Source: Protopterus annectens (lineage: Eukaryota; Chordata; Ceratodontiformes; Protopteridae). From it: a DNA stretch of 64,000 nucleotides. Where the stretch lies: NCBI RefSeq assembly GCF_019279795.1, contig NC_056743.1:932902007-932966006 (forward strand). Direction: 5' to 3'. Below the pieces are notes generated by a model that saw nothing but the letters and a program-made list of their open reading frames with translations, did not search any database and had not been told where the DNA came from. Positions 58,249-64,000 of the stretch are shown piece after piece (position 1 is the first letter of the stretch; each line of letters begins with the position of its first letter). The position numbers and the translations under genes are program-made.

Positions 58249-58264
58249 AGATAGCATGCTAACA
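58249..58264 (+). repeat. L1-like element target-site duplication, right
   Basis: Exact copy of AGATAGCATGCTAACA at 43871-43886, directly after the A-run. Confidence 0.93.
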
Positions 58265-59312
58265 GGAAACAGTGCTGAGAATTATACAGCACTGACAGGG
58301 AAAACAACTCAAACTTGACTTTTAGGGGACAAAAATCAGTTTGAGAGTTTCACAGTGTCAGTAGCTAGACAACATGAACCAGCAGGCACTGACTGTGGAC
58401 CAGGTGATCTGAGATCAATCAGTGGCTTAGGTACTTGATGGCAAGTGTGGTGTGGTCATCCCTTGATGGAGGGGAGGTAGCCCAGAGCCATCCAATGTCA
58501 CAGTCCCTCAGATCATGAGTGGCGCTTTAAGAGGTTGTCCAAGGGATTGGGTCTACTGTTAAAAAGCTGCTTCAGTAATAGCTATTATTGTGAGTGCATG
58601 GGAACTAGAATCTGCACTAGGGGAGGGAATTGTGGTTCCCATGGTGATGTGGGTCATCCGTTCTCACTGCCATTTGGGGGGCTACAACTAATAGTGAATA
58701 TGCTGTCATTGCTGTGATGCCAATGGAGGCACAATCTACTGCTGAGGTTTCTTATTTGATGGTCTCCCCCAGTGAACTTTCACTCTCACTGGGGAATACC
58801 CAGCACTGGGAAGCAAATGAGCATAGCTGATAGGGGAGACGTGATGGTGGTAAGAACAGTGGGATAAAGCATATAAAATGCTGTAGTTACATTGCATGGA
58901 TAGGAATAACACCAATAAAAACTGATTCTCAAATAAGAATAGCATAGTGGGGTGTGCAGAATAAATACAAATGGCATAATACAGGAGTGCTTCTTAAGAC
59001 ACTGGCACAAATTGCAACTGATGTTAAGTTTAAATGGCATTCGGAGTGTAAAGCTTGAATAAATGTCCATTCAGGAACTACAGCTCTGGAGTAAATGGCA
59101 GCACCTTCCTGTCTGCTCTAACGATTCACTGACAGTACACTACACAGCAGGACTGTAAATGCACCATAGAGCTATGTGAAGCTGTGTCATTGTAACATAA
59201 GCTGCTTTCCTTAAAACCTGTAAATGTGCTACCATAATATCTTGGTTATTCATATTTTACTTTGGAATAAATGCACTTACAAACAATTCTTATCCAATTA
59301 TCCCAATCTTAC
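58265..59312. other. Unannotated part of MIP intron 3
   Basis: Nothing recognised. A short hairpin, TCCCCCAGTGA...TCACTGGGGAA, lies at 58765-58797. Confidence 0.5.
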
Positions 59313-59393
59313 CCAGTGATTAATGAAGTTTCTGGTGAGGGCTGCAGGAGCGAAGGATCGTGCTGGGTTCATTCCGGCACCGGTGTAATACAT
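59313..59393 (-). CDS. MIP: MIP (aquaporin-0), exon 3
   Basis: Encodes the 27 residues [20 protein letters not shown] then RNFINHW. This is loop E with the second Asn-Pro-Ala motif and the Arg that follows it, which together with the first NPA line the water-selective pore. Human MIP has [20 protein letters not shown] and NHW at the same place. The exon is exactly 81 bp, the usual length of aquaporin exon 3. An AG acceptor precedes ATG and a GTAAGA donor follows TGG. It joins in frame to exon 4 (VYWVGP). No residue of the pore motif is changed, so the gene looks functional. Confidence 0.96.
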
Positions 59394-61385
59394 CTAGTTT
59401 GCAAATAAGAACAGAATGAAAATCTGTATGAGAAATACATATTCTAGATGATAAGAAATTAGTTGAAAGATAAGTAGTTTTATTTATCTGTAGCTTGTAT
59501 TTTGTTAGGCCTACAAAAAGAATGGACAAGTTCTTAGTTTGTACATGAGTGTCTGTATTCTATGCAAGTAAATCATTTTCAGTGCTATGTTTCTGGATAC
59601 AGCAGTACTATGTGGTGTATTTTATTTGAATGACTATAAATGCACTTCACTACTACACATGTAATGCATCATTCTGTCACATTCAGTAGCAGTTCTTTTA
59701 CTACATGAATAGTACAGCTCGTCTGACTACTGTCCTACATAGCTGTTGACTTTCTGTCCTTCCCTCCATCTCTGTACCCCTTGATTACACAGATAAGTTA
59801 AACCATCCATTAAACCGTCCATTCAGTGATCCATGAGTGATTCCATACTGTGTAGCCTCTTCTGAAAATTTAGATGCTCGTTTCATCCACATGGCCTCCT
59901 ACCCATGAGGCCTCATTATCATTAGGGAGACCAAGTTGTGTTGCAATTCAGTTCTTTGTGATTTTTTAATTGCTTAGATCTTAACATTTGCAGTACTGCT
60001 AGGATGTCTCTCACCAAGCTACGACACTGGCATTACCATCCAAACCAACACAGGGCATGGCAAAGCCTGTATAGCAAATACCCTATACATGTGAGTTTTA
60101 CAGGTCTGTGACATTTTGTTTATTAACAAAAAGTAAGGAGCCAAAGATGTAATTCGCTGCAATACATCAACCTTTACTGGTGCTTTTGGTACCTCTGCCA
60201 AATTGCCTTCAAGGAGTGTTTGCTGACATTTTGTCTATTGGTCTGCACTGTCTACATTTTTCTACACAGTTATCTGATGGTAGGCACATTACAAACTATC
60301 AGATGCACTATTAAATAAGTCATGTTGATTTTGTTTTGCAATGTAAGAGAAAATGCCTGATAAAATTTGCATTTAGTACAAAATGAAATTATAGAGAATA
60401 AACATGAATTACAACCCATGCTTCTTAATAACTGTAATAACCTGCTCTTTACATCAAGAGCAGCAAACCCCATATTTAGTTTTACTACACAATCAACTCA
60501 TTCAGTTCATTCATTGTATGAAGGATGAATCTGTGAAATGCATTTGTTCATACCCATATGTCGGACTGAATGATTGCATGAGGGATGGTTTTCTACCATA
60601 GCAAAGGATCATATACTTTTGTACTATGTAGCAAGTAATATGAAGTGGAGGGACATAACTCTGAGAACAGTTTTGCTAGTGCCTTGAGGCAGCAGTAAAC
60701 TGGGGCTGTAGAGACATGGAACGGTGGGGAGCCAAGTCCTCAACATAAAAACCCAATGATGTATGGTTACACTGATTTAGCATTTTATGAATACTTAAAA
60801 CAACTCATCAGCTGTGCTATAAGATAAGCTGGTCCTCACCTTAAAAATACTAAATTTGTAAGGCTGTAGATTTTTGTGGTATCACAGCTGTAGGATCTGA
60901 AGAAGCAGGTCTGCATAATCAGCATGGGAATTCATGGGGTGTCCAACCTTTTGGCTTGCTAGGGCCGTATTGAGTGAACAGAAATGGTCTTAGGGCCGCA
61001 TATAAAATATATCATATAATTAACTCTTTCGTTGCTCTGGAAGACCACAGTCGACCTCCTGGCTGTACTGTAGGTGCATTTGAACAATGAATAAATATAA
61101 TAAATGCCTAATATTTGCCTTAAAATTCTAATTCTCATTCTAATTCTAATTCTCTAATCTAACAGTTAACTCTAACATCTTAGTTAATATATCTATATAT
61201 ACATATATATATTTTTTTTACAAATAAACATATATTCACTACAGCACTAGCATTTCTCACTGGGAAAACCATTCCAGCAGTCCAACTACGTAAAATGTCA
61301 ACATCAGCAGTCCTACAATACTATAATCCACAAAAATAACCCAACAAATTTGCAATAAAGTAAATATTACTGACTTAATAAAACA
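59394..61385 (-). other. MIP: Start of MIP intron 2, mostly unannotated
   Basis: No exon 2 coding pattern (ATYDERR then LGHLFG) is seen on the minus strand up to 64000, so exon 2 should lie beyond the window. Apart from a possible hAT fragment near 60934, nothing is recognised. Confidence 0.5.
60934..61020 (+). mobile_element. Possible hAT-type terminal fragment
   Basis: ATGGGGTGTCCAACCTTTTG followed by GGGCCGTATTGAGTGAACAG and AGGGCCGCATATAAAATA resembles the termini of widely dispersed hAT-type nonautonomous elements. Only one end is present and no duplication was found. Confidence 0.35.
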
Positions 61386-62115
61386 ATTCTGAATAAGCTA
61401 CAAGAGGGTCTCACCCAAACAAATAACTGGTGCTGGAAATATGGCCTCAAGCTAAATGCCAAAAAATGCATCATCATCCCCTTTGAGGAGAGTTATGTCC
61501 CCACAAATTATCACATTAATAACAACGTTGTAAGCACGCAATAAGTCGTATGGTACTTGGGCACCCAGGTTGATAGAAACCTGACTTTTGACCACCATGT
61601 TGTCTCCGTTATAAGGAAAGTTTTTTACATGGCCCACTTCATTAGTAAGGGTATCTCATCCAGGGACAAGAAGGTCATAACATCCCTGTATTCTTCCTTT
61701 ACAAGAGCCATTATTAAGTGCAATGCCCCTTTTGGTATGTGCCTCAGCAAAACACCTGCCAAAAGAAGGACTACAACCATTTCTGACAAAAAAGTTCAAA
61801 GGACTAAGTTCACGTAGTTATCCAAACAGATTAAAAAGCTTCTTGCTTTCCTCTGTCTCTCACTGGCCCCTATAAATTTAATCACTGGTTTGCTTTCCAA
61901 GCTAAGAAAGATCCTGCCTTAAGAGACTTCCTCTACCTCAGAAATACTGGTTATACTTAAAACGCTCACTACAAAGACCACAGCCTTCACTGCAACATAA
62001 ACAAGCCACTTTTTATGGACAGGTTCTTAACACAAAAACCTTCAACTTCTGTAAAAAGCTCCTCTCATTATCAAACAATGTAGTTCAGCAACACGATGGC
62101 TGGATGGATAGCCAT
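61386..62115 (+). pseudogene. CR1 LINE copy 5, RT C-terminal fragment
   Basis: LQEGLTQTNNWCWKYGLKLN (61400) matches LQKGLTETNAWCQRHGLKLN of copy 1. It continues with LGTQVDRNLTFDHHVVSVIR, SRDKKVITSLYSSFTRAIIK and CNAPFGMCLS (61557-61745), then decays. Truncated at both ends. Confidence 0.8.
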
Positions 62116-62305
62116 AAATGTAATCCTTGGGTAAGTAGCATAGCCTTCATCAAACCAGATGGAAAATCCACATACTAACCTTTCCCAGCTGGATGGCTAA
62201 GATCTAATATTGGTTACTCAAGTCTAGTTGCCCAAAAAGAGGGGCATGTTTAAGTAAGAATTCCATTTGCAAAATTATATTCAGTATACATATTAAATCT
62301 CTCTT

Positions 62306-62310
<5 letters not shown>

Positions 62311-62382
<72 letters not shown>
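62311..62382. repeat. (CA)n microsatellite
   Basis: About 36 CA units. Confidence 0.95.
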
Positions 62383-62383
<1 letters not shown>

Positions 62384-62861
62384 GCCCCTACTTGTAAGAT
62401 AGGCAACCTCAGTAATCACATGACCCCCACTCACTGATAGAAATTGTCCGGAAGTCAAAATCTCTGAAAAAAAAATCATAATAGAGATGGATTCATCCAT
62501 GTAATTTCCCACCACCAAAAGGACCATCAATAAATCAACAAACAACTGCTCGGCAAAAAGTAAATCAATAAGAAAACCATAAACTATAATGCTACATACT
62601 GGTGTAAACATATAACTTGTGTCAATCCCCAGGTTAATCCATACCAAAAGATTGTTTCAGAGCTTCAACTATGTACAAACAGCTTTCTCCTAAAAACTTT
62701 GCTGTAATTATAACTGTAAAAAAAAATGTTTTAAGTTTATTCTGTACCTCAGTGATTCTCACTGTTACGAGATGTAATCTCTGCCATATTGTATGAGTAC
62801 TACATCCATAATTTGCTGTCTCTCTCTCTCATGTATTGTATTAAATTGTTTTGTGTTATTT
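62383..62861. other. Unannotated intronic stretch
   Basis: No recognised feature; a short (TC)n run lies at 62818-62829. Confidence 0.5.
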
Positions 62862-62958
62862 TTGGAGCTTTTCTCCCCGAGCCTCCACTGAAAATGGACC
62901 TGTGTCCAGTCGGACTTTCCCGGTAAACAAATGTAAAATAAAATAAAATAGATAAAAA
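62862..62958 (+). mobile_element. L2-like LINE 3' tail fragment
   Basis: GGAGCTTTTCTCCCCGAGCC, then GTCCAGTCGGACTTTCCCGG, TAAACAAATGTAAAATAAAA. It is the same 3' tail as LINE A and B in the opposite orientation, with no coding sequence upstream. Confidence 0.75.
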
Positions 62959-64000
62959 TAAACTTCCCTCCAATCTAAAGCCATCTGACATTCAGACATT
63001 TTAATTTGTGCAGAAGTTACTCACAGACTGACAGTTTACTGAGCTGTAATGCTGACCTTCGCTTTTGAAAAAAACAAATTCCCAGACTTTGTTAATTGCT
63101 CAAAGTTTAGAGAGGATTATTTATTTGTTATATATTTATTTATTTTTGTAAAACATCTTTAAGACTGTTAAATTGATTACACACCCAGAAACACAAAAAG
63201 TTATTGTGATTATGTAAACCACAGACTCCTGCAAGAAATCAAACTCACATTAGCACTCTATGCTTATGTCCGAGCAGATGAATCATACCTGTCAATTCCA
63301 AAAGAAGTAAAGTAGCTTGATAAGAAGTTTATTTGCAAGGTTACATGGCAGTTTATATTGGAAATAAGCAGAGATATTAAAAAGGCTCTCTTTTTCATAA
63401 TTATGCCGAAAAGTCTTCCAAGGTAAATACAACTTCTGATTTAGTATGGAACCATACCTCTCAACAATAGAGCAAGAAATCTGGACAAAGTGAAAAATAA
63501 AAGTGGGACACAGGCCCAAAAAATAGTTATGCATTACAGACACCATTGAAACAACTGTAGCTACAAACATTATACATCACTTATAATCTTTCCATCCCAT
63601 TATTGTCAGTTAAACATTATATGGCTCATTCAGTCCTGCCTTCTTTTGCATCAAAGAAAACCATGCTTTGAAATGACAAATGCATTAAAAATAATAAATA
63701 ACACATTGCATCAACATCCTGCAACTTCCTACCTGCAAGCAAACACAGAGCTTTCACTGAAACTAGGGCTGTTTGTTTATAATGACAGCTCTCCCTAATT
63801 AAGTCTAATGGTATACAATCTACCAGTATCTGGACCACCTGAAATAAATTAAATTATGGCCTGTAAATTGAAAGTACACTTTGTTTAATTAAACTATATT
63901 TCTAAGCCCACTTACTCTATTTTTTCAGTAACATCCCAATATCCATTTCCAGGTCACTTTACAAGACATTGGCAGTGGTAGACTTGGCATCCTTCAGAAC
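62959..64000. other. Unannotated end of window (MIP intron 2)
   Basis: AT-rich, with no exon, recognised repeat or long coding frame. Confidence 0.5.

Noticed and set aside
61410-61440. Minus-strand TTATTTGTTTGG followed by GTGAGA, resembling the end of an aquaporin exon 2 with a splice donor
   Set aside because: The plus strand here aligns with CR1 RT (LQEGLTQTNNWCWKYGLKLN), and no ATYDERR-type coding precedes the apparent donor.

Overview
The window is vertebrate chromosomal DNA from a species with a large, repeat-swollen genome. The only host gene I can support is MIP (aquaporin-0, the lens fibre water channel and junction protein), on the minus strand. Its exon 3 (59313-59393) and last coding exon 4 (32116-32292) both have consensus splice sites and join in frame. 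They are about 27 kb apart, whereas the whole MIP gene of mammals is only a few kb. Exons 1 and 2 should lie beyond position 64000. The intron size, long (TA)n and (TG)n arrays, Penelope-like elements with intact reading frames, CR1 copies with an esterase-type ORF1, and L2-, RTE-, L1- and Tx1-like LINEs fit a non-mammalian vertebrate such as a lungfish, amphibian, shark or early-branching ray-finned fish. I cannot name the species.

Layout, left to right. Positions 1-2300 hold a tRNA-derived SINE and a SINE body joined to an L2-type tail. A nearly full-length but decayed CR1 LINE follows (2335-6150). From 6.5 to 20 kb runs a tract of palindromic, probably non-autonomous DNA elements, most of them bordered by long (TA)n, (TG)n or (CA)n arrays and sharing a core motif of about 30 bp. 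One member was split by a Penelope-like element (PLE-1, 10321-15258) that carries two long overlapping ORFs, direct and inverted terminal copies and a 15-bp target-site duplication. A second CR1 (20975-25952) carries an internal duplication and two later insertions. A second Penelope-like element (PLE-2, 26292-30012) has inverted terminal copies and its own 15-bp duplication.

From 32.1 to 59.4 kb the window is the end of MIP and its intron 3. The intron contains a minisatellite, a CR1 copy interrupted by a terminal-inverted-repeat element, Tx1/L1-like debris, an antisense CR1, and a three-level nest. In the nest, a complete L1-like LINE (43887-58248, 16-bp target duplication) was entered by an L2-like LINE (about 49998-57087). 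That LINE was in turn entered by a second copy of its own family (52024-55203, 7-bp target duplication). The segment beyond exon 3 is MIP intron 2 with a CR1 fragment, a (CA)n array and another L2-type tail.

Most autonomous elements are broken in several places. The Penelope-like ORFs and the RT frame of the outer L2-like LINE are still long and open, so these are the youngest-looking copies. I found no CRISPR array, rRNA gene or functional tRNA gene.
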